IMG/VR virus record: IMGVR_UViG_3300018080_000015
Location: 24,187 to 88,186 of that record
Source of the DNA: a virus
DNA length: 64,000 bases
Strand: one strand, 5' to 3'
Shown piece by piece: positions 40,814 to 48,389 of this stretch. Under the pieces are notes generated by a model. It was not told the DNA's origin, made no database searches, and worked only from the letters and a program-made list of their open reading frames with translations. Positions within the stretch are counted from its first letter, which is position 1; each line of letters begins with the position of its first letter. The position numbers and the translations under genes are program-made.

Positions 40814-41415
40814 ACTGTTTCCACCCCCATACCTTGCAGGATTGCGATGCACTGTCTCGAGGACTCACTTACAACGCCTCCGCGGCGGATGATGTGCGTG
40901 GAGGATAAGAGGTACTGGCGCACAAAGACAATGTCAGCTGGAGAGCACTTGTAGACTTCGAGCCTCTGAGCCAGCAGTCGGGGCTCCATGAGCTGCCCGT
41001 GGAGGAACCAGTGGAGCTCCATGTTGCACCGGAGCGCCTCGGCCTCGTAGCGAGCCCTGTGTGTCGAGCTCGAGAGGTACTTCCAGGTGTACTCCATCCC
41101 GAGCGTCTCGTACTGGACGATGTGCTGGAACTCGTGAGCGCAGCATCGAATCTGGGAGTCGAGCTCACGTGCGAAGTAATCCCCAGGCTTGAACGGGAGT
41201 GCCATGCGACGAAAGTAGGTCGTGGCGAACCTGGTCATGAACTTGTCGGAGTCCATGATGCCCATGAACTGGAGAAAGCGTCCGGCCGCTTGCATCTCCT
41301 TCGCAGAGCTCTTGTCTAGAATCTTGGTCTTGTGTTTGGCGGCCATCTGAGAGTAGAGGCTTGCGACGATAGCACCGCGGTCGGCGGGCTTCAGTTCGTG
41401 GAATCCGGTTGCCAT
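40810..41415 (-). CDS. Predicted zinc metallopeptidase (HEFQH)
   Basis: A 201 aa protein with the zincin motif HEFQH in IRCCAHEFQHIVQYETLG at about residue 94 and a downstream acidic helix (RARYEAEALRCNMELHWF) that can give the third ligand. No signal peptide is seen, so it would act inside the host cell or on phage proteins. The pattern of a zinc helix then a Tyr/Glu-rich helix resembles DUF4157-like or related small zincins. It is the second HExxH protein of this phage. Confidence 0.6.
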   Translation of the reverse strand: MATGFHELKPADRGAIVASLYSQMAAKHKTKILDKSSAKEMQAAGRFLQFMGIMDSDKFMTRFATTYFRRMALPFKPGDYFARELDSQIRCCAHEFQHIVQYETLGMEYTWKYLSSSTHRARYEAEALRCNMELHWFLHGQLMEPRLLAQRLEVYKCSPADIVFVRQYLLSSTHIIRRGGVVSESSRQCIAILQGMGVETV

Positions 41416-41416
41416 A

Positions 41417-41536
41417 TTATGCTTCCCCTTCGGGCTCAGACATCATGAGATCGACGATCGCGCACCTGTTCTCGGGCTCCACGTCGGCAAGTATTTCCTT
41501 GAAGGCGTCTTCCTGCTTCTTGCGACCCCACTCCAT
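41417..41536 (-). CDS. Small acidic protein, short ORF
   Basis: From ATG 41536 it gives 39 aa (EWGRKKQEDAFKEILADVEP, then ENRCAIVDLMMSEPEGEA). The frame extends upstream without a stop, and a TTG at 41563 behind GGAG would give 48 aa starting FDCFLELGMEW, which looks equally protein-like. The stop precedes the metallopeptidase start by one base. Function unknown. Confidence 0.45.
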   Translation of the reverse strand: MEWGRKKQEDAFKEILADVEPENRCAIVDLMMSEPEGEA

Positions 41537-41606
41537 CCCAAGCTCAAGGAAACAGTCAAACAAAAGCAAGACTCCGATCGTGCTTCATGTGGACGAGAAC
41601 ACAGAC

Positions 41607-41813
41607 CTACTCCGGATCGTTTTCGGGCTCAAAGCGCACGCCAAGCTCGGCCTGGATCTCTTCGTCCGAGAGCCCACACAGCCGCAGAAACTTCTCGGCG
41701 ACCTCCGGGGTTGAGAACCGGATCCAGGTCGGCTTGGCCTTGCACTTGTGGTACAAATCGTTGGAGACCTGCACCATCTTCTCGTAGAGCTTGCGGTCGA
41801 ACTGCTCGCTCAC
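41607..41813 (-). CDS. Small hypothetical protein
   Basis: A 68 aa protein from GTG 41813 (GGGAGGG just upstream, overlapping the previous stop as GTGA). It reads SEQFDRKLYEKMVQVSNDLY and WIRFSTPEVAEKFLRLCGLS, a helix-strand-helix peptide ending in acids. Function unknown. Confidence 0.45.
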   Translation of the reverse strand: MSEQFDRKLYEKMVQVSNDLYHKCKAKPTWIRFSTPEVAEKFLRLCGLSDEEIQAELGVRFEPENDPE

Positions 41814-42049
41814 GCGGCCCTCCCGCACTGACACATCTCGGAAAGAGACTCGGCCAGCGCCTCGGCGTACCAGCGCTCCTCGCACGCGGTGGAGATGGCT
41901 GGAATGTGCATCGAGCTCTTTCGACCGCAGGCTGAGCACTGGACGGTCAGAAGCGAATCCGTCTCAGAAAGGTACTCTGCCTGCATTGGTGGCCGCAGCT
42001 CGTACTTGACGGCGCCGCCACATACACAGATGGATACTTTGGTGCTCAT
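41810..42049 (-). CDS. Small zinc-ribbon protein
   Basis: A 79 aa protein starting at ATG 42049 (coupled ATGA). It has CVCGG near the N-terminus, VQCSACGRKS in the middle and EMCQCGRA at the end: three CxC/CxxC pairs suggesting one or two zinc sites. Function unknown; one of several small zinc proteins in this region. Confidence 0.5.
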   Translation of the reverse strand: MSTKVSICVCGGAVKYELRPPMQAEYLSETDSLLTVQCSACGRKSSMHIPAISTACEERWYAEALAESLSEMCQCGRAA

Positions 42050-42366
42050 GGTCCCTGCCCCTGTTTCTCTGGCACGCACGTGTGAGAGGTGTAGGGCTCC
42101 GTATCTGGAGTCTCCTCTGTGTACTCGACGCACACCCACGTGCCGTCCAGCTCGTTACAATCGGTCACAACGACCCACTGTCCCATTGGGTCACACACTT
42201 GTGCCTCATTCGCGTTGCACCTGGTGTTGTGTGTCGTGCACTCCCTCGGAGGCGGAGCCGTGCAGGAGTAGAGAAAATGCCCGCCCACGAGAACGAACAT
42301 CACGATCAGTAGTATCACGAGCATGTCCTCTATGATCCCCCAACGCTTTGAACTGACCTGCAGCAT
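42046..42366 (-). CDS. Membrane-anchored cysteine-rich exported protein
   Basis: A 106 aa protein with one N-terminal membrane helix (MLVILLIVMFVLVGGHFLYSC) and an outside domain with regularly spaced cysteines (RECTTHNTRCNANEAQVCDP, then VVVTDCNELDGTWVCVE). The C-x6-C-x8-C-x10-C spacing looks like a small disulfide-stabilised, adhesive or EGF-like domain. I start it at ATG 42366 after GGAGGGGG. It lies in the lysis region; it may be a spanin-like or superinfection-exclusion protein. Disulfides imply export to an oxidising compartment. Confidence 0.5.
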   Translation of the reverse strand: MLQVSSKRWGIIEDMLVILLIVMFVLVGGHFLYSCTAPPPRECTTHNTRCNANEAQVCDPMGQWVVVTDCNELDGTWVCVEYTEETPDTEPYTSHTCVPEKQGQGP

Positions 42367-42417
42367 ACACCCCCTCCTTGGTTCCACTGTACGCGCCCGA
42401 GGCCCGTATTCAAAACC

Positions 42418-42873
42418 TTACTCTTTGAACTGTACCTTTCCAGTGCATTGCACCTTATCAGATTTTGGTGTGGGAAGAGGCCTGGAGCGAGCTTGATCAG
42501 CCACGACCTTCTTCATTTTCACATCCATCTTCTCCAGGAACGCAGGCTCCGCACTTTTCGTGAGCCTCGCGCGCAGGAAGACCACCTCCGCCTCGAGCGC
42601 CTCTATCCGGGCCGCGAGAATGGCTGAGGAGTCCTGGACAGCTCCTCGAGCATCCTGAACAGCTTCCTGGGCGTCCCCAGTTTCGTCGTCCACCTCTTCG
42701 ATCTGCTCCTGCGTCTCCCGGAGCTCGGCCCGAATCTCGGCGTACCAGCCTGCGAGCACCTTTCCCGTGAAGCCCAAGATGAGCAGGCACGCAGCGACGA
42801 TCGCCACGCGCTTGGCCCATTTATTCTGAAAGGCTCTGGCTATCGCTCCTTGCGGGGTCGTCGGGGTGCTCAT
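42418..42873 (-). CDS. Inner-membrane coiled-coil protein, i-spanin-like
   Basis: A 151 aa protein with a short cytoplasmic start, one membrane helix (AIVAACLLILGFTGKVLAGW) and a long periplasmic coiled coil (EIRAELRETQEQIEEVDDET; AARIEALEAEVVFLRARLT). This is the plan of inner-membrane spanins, which bridge the envelope at the last step of lysis in Gram-negative hosts. No embedded o-spanin ORF is obvious inside it, though the cysteine-rich membrane protein follows. Lysis role is inferred. Confidence 0.5.
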   Translation of the reverse strand: MSTPTTPQGAIARAFQNKWAKRVAIVAACLLILGFTGKVLAGWYAEIRAELRETQEQIEEVDDETGDAQEAVQDARGAVQDSSAILAARIEALEAEVVFLRARLTKSAEPAFLEKMDVKMKKVVADQARSRPLPTPKSDKVQCTGKVQFKE

Positions 42874-43012
42874 AGGGGATCTCCTGCTGTTCGGCCAACA
42901 AGGACTTGAGTCCCTTGAGCTCTTTCACCGAGTTGGCCATGAGCGACTGCTCAATCATCCAAAGGCGTTCTCGAGCGCTGATGTTCTTCTCCCAATCTTC
43001 TGACGCGGCCAT
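42821..43012 (-). CDS. Small hypothetical protein
   Basis: A 63 aa helical protein starting at ATG 43012 (GGAGAGGAG just upstream): ERLWMIEQSLMANSVKELKG then an acidic tail (IPYEHPDDPARSD). It overlaps the spanin-like start by 53 bases. A small cytoplasmic partner of a membrane protein is possible; no family recognised. Confidence 0.4.
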   Translation of the reverse strand: MAASEDWEKNISARERLWMIEQSLMANSVKELKGLKSLLAEQQEIPYEHPDDPARSDSQSLSE

Positions 43013-43229
43013 CTCCTCTCCTGTGTCTACGCATCGATAGCGTGCCGAGCAATCGCGCCATAGACGGAGAAACACCTCCCAGGGGGACCACAACGTCCTT
43101 CCCACAGCGTGAGCACCATACCCGAAGGCACGGGTGCCTCACGTCCCCAGCGTACGGCTCCTCGGCGTACGCGAGTGGCTGCCCGCAGCTACAAGCCTCC
43201 GCATAGAGACCGCGATCGGCTAATGACAC
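42951..43229 (-). CDS. Small zinc-type protein
   Basis: A 92 aa protein from GTG 43229 (GGAGGTAGAT upstream). Residues 12-45 contain CSCGQPLAY and RVWCSRCGKDVVVPLGG, a zinc ribbon. The last 25 residues are Arg-rich and overlap the next gene, so the true product may be read only in part. Function unknown. Confidence 0.4.
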   Translation of the reverse strand: MSLADRGLYAEACSCGQPLAYAEEPYAGDVRHPCLRVWCSRCGKDVVVPLGGVSPSMARLLGTLSMRRHRRGDGRVRRLGEEHQRSRTPLDD

Positions 43230-43253
43230 ATCTACCTCCGCTTGTCTGTCCGA

Positions 43254-43859
43254 CTATTCGGTGTCGGATGGCGTTTCCTTCATCAAGAACGCCAGGCCCG
43301 AGATTTCCGCTTCTTTCTCGAGAGCGTCCATGACTTGAATCAGAGCCTCCCGAGCTTGTGCGTCGTCGGCCACCTCGGTGATGCCGGAGGCCTGAGCCAC
43401 GACAGCCGGGTCGATACCTTTGTTCTTCAGCACGTGGAGAAGAGCCGGGATGAACTGGATAAGCAGCGTCTCGGTGGGGAGCACCTGCTGCTGGGTCACT
43501 CGGCGCCGGATGGCTGTGACCATCTGCTTGCCCGTTTCCGGGTCGATGGTCTGCGGGTCGATGGTCTGGTCGATGGTCGTCGTGGTGACGGTTGTCTTCC
43601 CGCTGAGCCGCTCGAGCAGCGCCCGGAACACCTCTTGGATGATGTCGTCCTCGTCCCTGATAGAGATGTTCTTGAAGTAATGGATGGCGTCATCAGTGAG
43701 AATCCGGAACTCCTCGTGACGCTTGCGCCAGTTGTAGTAGGTCTGCGGGCTGATCCCGACGGCCTCGCACGCGGCCTTTGCCTCGCCACAGCGCCTCAGC
43801 ACGTGCGCGACCTTCCCGATGTTCTCTGGCGTGTACATACTTACTCCGCGAGCAGCCAT
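43254..43859 (-). CDS. Probable small terminase subunit / HTH DNA-binding protein
   Basis: A 201 aa protein beginning at ATG 43859 (AGGAGG). Residues 15-60 are a helix-turn-helix: VAHVLRRCGEAKAACEAVGI then SPQTYYNWRKRHEEF, the type found in phage small terminases and transposase-like regulators. The rest is helical (TETLLIQFIPALLHVLKNKG). It would recognise the packaging site and load the large subunit. It is about 9 kb from the large terminase gene, so a late transcription regulator is the main alternative. Confidence 0.55.
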   Translation of the reverse strand: MAARGVSMYTPENIGKVAHVLRRCGEAKAACEAVGISPQTYYNWRKRHEEFRILTDDAIHYFKNISIRDEDDIIQEVFRALLERLSGKTTVTTTTIDQTIDPQTIDPETGKQMVTAIRRRVTQQQVLPTETLLIQFIPALLHVLKNKGIDPAVVAQASGITEVADDAQAREALIQVMDALEKEAEISGLAFLMKETPSDTE

Positions 43860-43903
43860 GATTCCTCCTGAGCTTGCGTGTCCCTGTAACATATCAGGAG
43901 AGT

Positions 43904-43951
43904 GAAAACGAAAAAAGGCCGAGCCCGAAGGCCCAGCCTTTTTTCGTTTTC
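43904..43951. terminator. Strong bidirectional terminator
   Basis: Perfect 16-bp inverted repeat GAAAACGAAAAAAGGC ... GCCTTTTTTCGTTTTC (arms 43904-43919 and 43936-43951). A T-rich arm follows the G/C core in both directions. It ends the transcript from the upstream small basic gene (43965) and isolates the terminase/lysis operon. Confidence 0.85.
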
Positions 43952-43964
43952 CCGGATGATCCGC

Positions 43965-44219
43965 TTATCGCGGGCCGCCCCTCATGGGGATGCCTAGTCG
44001 TGCACCTCCCGCTCCGGCGAGCCCGGCCATGTTGGTTGCTCCCTGCCGCGCCAGGTTCTGGGCTTTCGCTCGCTGCGCGACGCGACGTTCACGTCGCCGC
44101 AACTCTGCCCGAGCGACGCCAATCCTCCCGCGCCGGCCAGTAGCCGGTGCCATCCCGGCCGCCGCTCGCGCCGCCTGCCACTGCGCCCTCTGCCGCAGCA
44201 AATCTCTTCCCCTTCCCAT
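43965..44219 (-). CDS. Small Arg/Ala-rich basic protein
   Basis: An 84 aa, extremely basic protein (RDLLRQRAQWQAARAAAG; RRRERRVAQRAKAQNLARQG) with a Gly/Met-rich end (LAGAGGARLGIPMRGGPR). Start ATG 44219 follows GGGAGGTAGATC. It may bind DNA or RNA as a condensation or ejection protein. Its gene has a leader of three tandem hairpins and is closed by the strong terminator, so it is probably transcribed as its own unit. Confidence 0.5.
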   Translation of the reverse strand: MGRGRDLLRQRAQWQAARAAAGMAPATGRRGRIGVARAELRRRERRVAQRAKAQNLARQGATNMAGLAGAGGARLGIPMRGGPR

Positions 44220-44234
44220 GATCTACCTCCCTAA

Positions 44235-44298
44235 TCGAACTGCGTTTGGTTCGACCGGGAGCTTGCAGTAGGACTCCCGGCCTAGAGCCTCAAGGCTC
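44235..44298 (-). promoter_or_regulatory. Leader RNA with three consecutive hairpins
   Basis: Between two genes the minus-strand RNA would form GAGCC-TTGA-GGCTC, then CCGGGAG ... CTCCCGG (7 bp), then TCGAAC ... GTTCGA (6 bp), directly followed by GGGAGG of the next gene. The compact run suggests a structured 5' leader that controls translation or mRNA life. Confidence 0.5.
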
Positions 44299-44300
44299 GG

Positions 44301-44501
44301 TCAGTCACCTCCATCGTCAGACGGTCTCGCATAGGCTAGACGGTTACAGTATCCCGTCGCCCGTCGCGTGGACGGGAGAAGGGATGTCTGCAGCCGTCTG
44401 ACTACACAAGACACCTTGCGGATGCGTCGGTGGAAAGTCCTGAGACCTACCCGAAACACCATCAAGGCCCGTCTTGAGATGGATGTCCTTACTGCGGACA
44501 T
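44301..44501 (-). CDS. Small basic protein
   Basis: A 66 aa protein from ATG 44501 (GGAGGACTAC upstream): SAVRTSISRRALMVFRVGLR and RRIRKVSCVVRRLQTSLLP. It is rich in Arg and Ser with hydrophobic patches, like a small nucleic acid-binding or membrane-active peptide. A short hairpin (GGTGC-ACTAC-GCACC) lies in its leader. Function unknown. Confidence 0.4.
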   Translation of the reverse strand: MSAVRTSISRRALMVFRVGLRTFHRRIRKVSCVVRRLQTSLLPSTRRATGYCNRLAYARPSDDGGD

Positions 44502-44573
44502 GTAGTCCTCCTTCGGTGCACTACGCACCAGACGTACCCAAGATACTACCCGGCGCGGCGGAAGTCCAGGACG

Positions 44574-44993
44574 TCACTCTTTTTTTGCAGCCCTCCCTTT
44601 CATCTTCTCCCGCTTTTTGCGGTCTGCCTCTGCCCGGGCCTTCGCCCTCTTTTTTGCCTTAGCAGCCTTCTTCTTCACGTCCTGCGCGAGCGACCTCTTC
44701 TTCTTCTTCAGCTTCGGCAGATAGTAGATCTTGTAGTGCCGGTTCAGAAAGTCAGAGATGTATTCGCAGTCGTCCATGACCAGCTCCCCATCCCTGGTAA
44801 GGAGAGCTCCTGCGCCTTTGCACTTCTTGCACGTCGATCCGTCCTCGAGCAGACCAGTCTCCTCGCAGTGCTCACACGGAAGCTCGAGAGGCATATCTGT
44901 GCTCTCGACGACCTCTCCTGACCCAGCGCATACCGGGCATACAATGGATTTTAGTTCCTGCTCTTCCGACTTCTTTGTTTTCTTTTTAGCCAC
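44574..44993 (-). CDS. DnaJ-type zinc protein with Lys/Arg tail
   Basis: A 139 aa protein with CxxCxGxG-type repeats: VCPVCAGSGEV, PCEHCEETG, CKKCKGAGAL, the pattern of the DnaJ central zinc domain. The J domain itself is absent. The C-terminal 50 residues are Lys/Arg-rich (KLKKKKRSLAQDVKKKAAKA). It may bind unfolded proteins or nucleic acid. The gene at 53673-55007 repeats this combination on a larger scale. Confidence 0.55.
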   Translation of the reverse strand: MAKKKTKKSEEQELKSIVCPVCAGSGEVVESTDMPLELPCEHCEETGLLEDGSTCKKCKGAGALLTRDGELVMDDCEYISDFLNRHYKIYYLPKLKKKKRSLAQDVKKKAAKAKKRAKARAEADRKKREKMKGRAAKKE

Positions 44994-45005
44994 TGAAGTG
45001 TCCTC

Positions 45006-45917
45006 CTACTTCTTCTTCCTGGTCTTGCGCTTCTTTGGTTTCTCCTCCGACGGAGCAGGTGGAGGCACATAGTGCGGGAGACACAGCTCCAACAGGCGGT
45101 CAGCCGCCTTCTCCTCTCCGAGGACCTGCCGCACCACGTCGGCGTCCTCCCCATCGAAGTACAGACGGATGTTGAGGGAGTTGGTCTCCCTGCGGATCAT
45201 CTCGCGCTCTTCTTTATTCTTGGCCTCTCTGATTCGCTTCTCTTGCTCACGAAGACGATCGGAAGCCTCAGCGGTCATCGCTGTGGGCGCTCGGTGCGCC
45301 TCGCCCACACTCGTCCCCATATCCTTCTGAGGCAACCACGCTTCATTGAACTCGTCGCCGGCGAGGGCCGCCGCGGCTGTCGCGTCTTCGAGGAGCCGAT
45401 CCATCTCGTCCTCGTCGATCATGAGGCTGTCCATGGCGTGGTCGAGAGCACCGAGCTCACGCAGGTCTTCGAACACCCCAACCATTAGTTCGTGGTCCTC
45501 TGAGCCGCGAGCGCGGTTGTGCCGAAGAGTGGCAATGCGCATCTGTTCGTCGGTCATGTCCGTGATGACCACAGGAATCTGCGGCATATCGAGAGCCCGA
45601 CCAGCTCGCCAACGGTGCTCACCATCGACAATCACGAGCTGTCCCTTGAGCTTACCCTTCTTCTCCTTCCGTACGACGACGGGCTGAGTGAACCCGTCTT
45701 CCATGATAGAACGGAGCAGAAGCTCAAAGTCATGATCGGTTTGGCGGTTCGGGTTGTACTTGTTCGGGTTGAGCTCATCTGTGTCGACGTAGGTGATCTC
45801 GAGCTTCTTCAGACGCTTTGCCTTCTTCGCGATCTCCTTCTTCGACCTGCGCATCAGGTTCGCGAGAACCTTCTTCTCATGCGTTTTGAACGTGTCTGTT
45901 GTCGTCGACTTTGCCAT
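45006..45917 (-). CDS. ParB-domain protein (N-terminal nuclease-like fold), copy 1
   Basis: A 303 aa protein. Residues about 40-135 form a ParB/sulfiredoxin-like domain: DELNPNKYNPNRQTDHDFEL, GFTQPVVVRK, then the signature LVIVDGEHRWRAGRAL and IPVVITD. The C-terminal half is charged and helical and ends in Lys/Arg. ParB-like domains bind DNA or nucleotides (CTP in true ParB). It is directly followed by a PAPS-reductase-like gene; this pairing recalls the IbrB/IbrA couple, where the ParB-like and PAPS-reductase-like proteins act together. No centromere role is implied. Confidence 0.7.
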   Translation of the reverse strand: MAKSTTTDTFKTHEKKVLANLMRRSKKEIAKKAKRLKKLEITYVDTDELNPNKYNPNRQTDHDFELLLRSIMEDGFTQPVVVRKEKKGKLKGQLVIVDGEHRWRAGRALDMPQIPVVITDMTDEQMRIATLRHNRARGSEDHELMVGVFEDLRELGALDHAMDSLMIDEDEMDRLLEDATAAAALAGDEFNEAWLPQKDMGTSVGEAHRAPTAMTAEASDRLREQEKRIREAKNKEEREMIRRETNSLNIRLYFDGEDADVVRQVLGEEKAADRLLELCLPHYVPPPAPSEEKPKKRKTRKKK

Positions 45918-45920
45918 CGA

Positions 45921-47060
45921 TCACTCCTCGTGGAATAGCCCACCTGGGCGAAAATCTTCTGGGTCCATTGGGGGGAGCACGGACTCCTGAACCTTTACTA
46001 AGAGCACCAACGGATCTCCGCTCCACATCTTGTGAGCTGCTTCTTTCCACGATGGAAGGATGGTGCATAGTCCGCAGTTCTTAGCCTGCGGTAGCTCTCC
46101 GGATGAATGACGTGCGTGCTGTGCTAGCGCCGCTTCAATCACTCCCGCGGATCGAAGAGCAATCCAGTCCGGAGCTTCCTCTACACACTCACGCCAAAAG
46201 CACTCTTCCCAGCTCTCGTTGAGCTTCCTACGAGGCTGAACGAGCTTCTTACCAAAACGCGCGGCATTCCTGGTACCCGGACAGCGCACACATAGCCTAT
46301 CGAACCACCGAGGCCAGGCCTTCGCGGCCGCCTCGAGCATGTCCGCCCCCTGTGGCACTGTTGTTACTGGTCCGATCCGCATGCGTGCGGCCTTGAAACC
46401 GAGCTTGTACAGAACGTCATAGGCCTTGTTGTAGTCCCACTTGAACTTAGCCATCGCCAGCCACACGTCCTTGTCGCGCCAATCATAGATCGGCTTCGCA
46501 GTGCGTATGCGATCGTGTGGCTTGGAGAGGAAGCCCTTCGACGAGTAAATGGACATCATCCTGTACCGAGACTCATCGATGCGAATACCGATGACCTGCA
46601 CAAGATGCTTTCCTGGAGCCGGAGGAAAGTTGTCGAGCCTGGACAACGTCTGCTGGTTGCACGCGTGCGAGTCAAACTGTGCAAAAACTGGTGGCTTCCG
46701 CATCCACTTGTCCGGATCCATCTCTGGGTCGAAGGTCCAATACCACGGGTTGGATCGATTCCAGATGTTCGGCTGTGCCATGTACGAGTAGTACCAATGA
46801 AAGTTTACGTCAGGCCGAGCCGCCACGCGCTCACAGTAGTCGAAGGTGCCGGGGAGGCAAATCTCTTCGTCCCGGTGCACCACCTCAACTGGTAGTCTTC
46901 CGGTGCGCTTCGCCGCCTCCAGGCATACGTGTAGGACACACGTGGAGTCTTTGCCGCCACTAAAGGAGACCACGACGCGGTGACCAGCCCGGTAGACCGC
47001 CTCCATGCGAGCAACGGCCTCTTCCCAGACGTTCTTTCCGAGCATTTTGCGGCGGCCCAT
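45921..47060 (-). CDS. PAPS-reductase-like ATP pyrophosphatase (IbrA/DUF3440 type)
   Basis: A 379 aa protein of the adenine-nucleotide alpha-hydrolase superfamily. The PP-loop SFSGGKDSTCVLHVCLEA lies at about residue 32, with VEVVHRDEEICLPGTFDY after it and IGIRIDESRYRMM in the middle. Cysteines in LCVRCPGTR and NCGLCTILPSW may hold a metal. PAPS reductases reduce sulfate donors, but phage relatives usually lack that pathway and may modify nucleic acid or act as regulators. It lies between two ParB-domain genes and overlaps the upstream one by one base as TGATG. Confidence 0.75.
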   Translation of the reverse strand: MGRRKMLGKNVWEEAVARMEAVYRAGHRVVVSFSGGKDSTCVLHVCLEAAKRTGRLPVEVVHRDEEICLPGTFDYCERVAARPDVNFHWYYSYMAQPNIWNRSNPWYWTFDPEMDPDKWMRKPPVFAQFDSHACNQQTLSRLDNFPPAPGKHLVQVIGIRIDESRYRMMSIYSSKGFLSKPHDRIRTAKPIYDWRDKDVWLAMAKFKWDYNKAYDVLYKLGFKAARMRIGPVTTVPQGADMLEAAAKAWPRWFDRLCVRCPGTRNAARFGKKLVQPRRKLNESWEECFWRECVEEAPDWIALRSAGVIEAALAQHARHSSGELPQAKNCGLCTILPSWKEAAHKMWSGDPLVLLVKVQESVLPPMDPEDFRPGGLFHEE

Positions 47061-47788
47061 CAGTTCTCCTCCCAGTACTCAATCAGGAAGATGAGGGCAG
47101 CGGCGTCGGTTTCGAGGCCCTGCTCGTTCATGATGGTATCGAACGTCTCCTCGACCCGCTCATGCTCCGCTGGAGAGAAAAAAAGAGTGAGGCGCTTGAT
47201 TGAGCCGTCCACGGTCGGCCCTGCGTCCGAGCTCGTGTGTGCGGCCCCCTCGAGCTCTGTGTCCCCCGGGTCTTGCTCCCCACCCTCGTCGTCGTCTTCC
47301 TCAGACTCGTCTTCCTCCTCGTCCTCCTCAGATTCGTCTTCCTCCTCGTCCTCCTCGCAGAAGTACTGCTCGATGAGAGCATCCACTTCGTCCTGATCGA
47401 ATCCTGTGCCCTCGACCGAGCCCGCGATCTCATCCAGCTCCCGCAACATGTCCGCGAGGAGCTCACCGTCATAGGTCGCATGATCAGAGGTCTTGTTGTC
47501 GGCCAAGAGCAACCGACGCTGCATCGCTTCCGGCAGGTCCACGTACTGCACAGGCAGACGCGAATAGCCGAGCTCGACCGCTGCACGGAAGCGGGTGTTG
47601 CCGATTAGGACCGTTCCCAGGTCCGTCGGCTTCTTTCCCTTTTGAACGATGAGACTGCCCCAGAACCCATTCTCAGCGATGGACTCTTTGGTCCGCCGCA
47701 GGTCGCCGCGCCGAGGATTTCTCGGGTGGGTCTGCAGTCGATCCACCGCAACCATGTTCACCTGAGCCTTTGTCACGAACTCACTCAT
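47060..47788 (-). CDS. ParB-domain protein with acidic linker, copy 2
   Basis: A 242 aa protein starting at ATG 47788, coupled to the sigma-like gene. Residues 10-110 are ParB-like: VDRLQTHPRNPRRGDLRRTK, NGFWGSLIVQK, VLIGNTRFRAAVELGYSRLP and LADNKTSDHATYD. Here the signature is GNTRFRAA instead of GEHRWRA, as in many phage and plasmid ParB-like proteins. Residues about 145-175 are an acidic run (EEDEEEDESEEDEEEDE), followed by a small C-terminal domain (KRLTLFFSPAEHERVEETFD) that looks like a ribbon-helix-helix or dimerisation part. Confidence 0.7.
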   Translation of the reverse strand: MSEFVTKAQVNMVAVDRLQTHPRNPRRGDLRRTKESIAENGFWGSLIVQKGKKPTDLGTVLIGNTRFRAAVELGYSRLPVQYVDLPEAMQRRLLLADNKTSDHATYDGELLADMLRELDEIAGSVEGTGFDQDEVDALIEQYFCEEDEEEDESEEDEEEDESEEDDDEGGEQDPGDTELEGAAHTSSDAGPTVDGSIKRLTLFFSPAEHERVEETFDTIMNEQGLETDAAALIFLIEYWEEN

Positions 47789-48389
47789 ATGCTTTCTCCT
47801 GCCACTTGATATACGACCACTCAGCATCGAGGTCGCCGATGATTTGGTATGCACGACTGAGCGGGATTCCCGTCTCTCGATTCAGCGCGTAGAGATTGCG
47901 TTTCTCGGCGCGGAGCATATCAGTCATCACCATCGCGTGCTCGAGCCCACACTCCCACGCCGCCTGGTAGAGCTTCTCGACGAGCTCTACCTCTGCCGTG
48001 AGACGCTCGGGCGAAAACGATCTTGAAGACCAGTCCAACGCGTCGAGCCACACGTCGGTAGACGCAGGCTGTATCTCAACCCACTCCCCGTCGGTGCCGC
48101 GCGTGCACTGTGAGAAGAGATCCGCCCGGTCCGCGGGACGGACTGAGAGCCACCTGTAGATGGAGATGACCTTGTTGCGGAGGCTTTGCAAGACCAGATC
48201 CTCGAGCTCCTCTAGAGGTAAGTCAGCCCCATAGTAGCTCAGGACACGAACAATCGTCTCGAGCCCGACGGATCTGAGGTCGTCGTAGCTCATGAATGGG
48301 TTTCCGTCGCTGTATCCGCGACTGAATCTACGAGCGCTATGCTCTACAAGCTTAATCAGCCTCCTCATGAGGCTCGGTTTCGCGTACAC
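47781..48389 (-). CDS. Sigma-70-like transcription factor
   Basis: A 202 aa protein with a region-2-like segment (NPFMSYDDLRSVGLETIVRV, then LEDLVLQSLRNKVISIYRWL) and a C-terminal helix-turn-helix resembling region 4 (YALNRETGIPLSRAYQIIGD). It probably redirects host RNA polymerase to phage promoters. I choose the GTG at 48389 behind GGGAGG; the longer ORF start overlaps the upstream gene more. It heads a group followed by ParB, PAPS-reductase-like and zinc genes, and it may control the late operons downstream. Confidence 0.6.
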   Translation of the reverse strand: MYAKPSLMRRLIKLVEHSARRFSRGYSDGNPFMSYDDLRSVGLETIVRVLSYYGADLPLEELEDLVLQSLRNKVISIYRWLSVRPADRADLFSQCTRGTDGEWVEIQPASTDVWLDALDWSSRSFSPERLTAEVELVEKLYQAAWECGLEHAMVMTDMLRAEKRNLYALNRETGIPLSRAYQIIGDLDAEWSYIKWQEKAYE

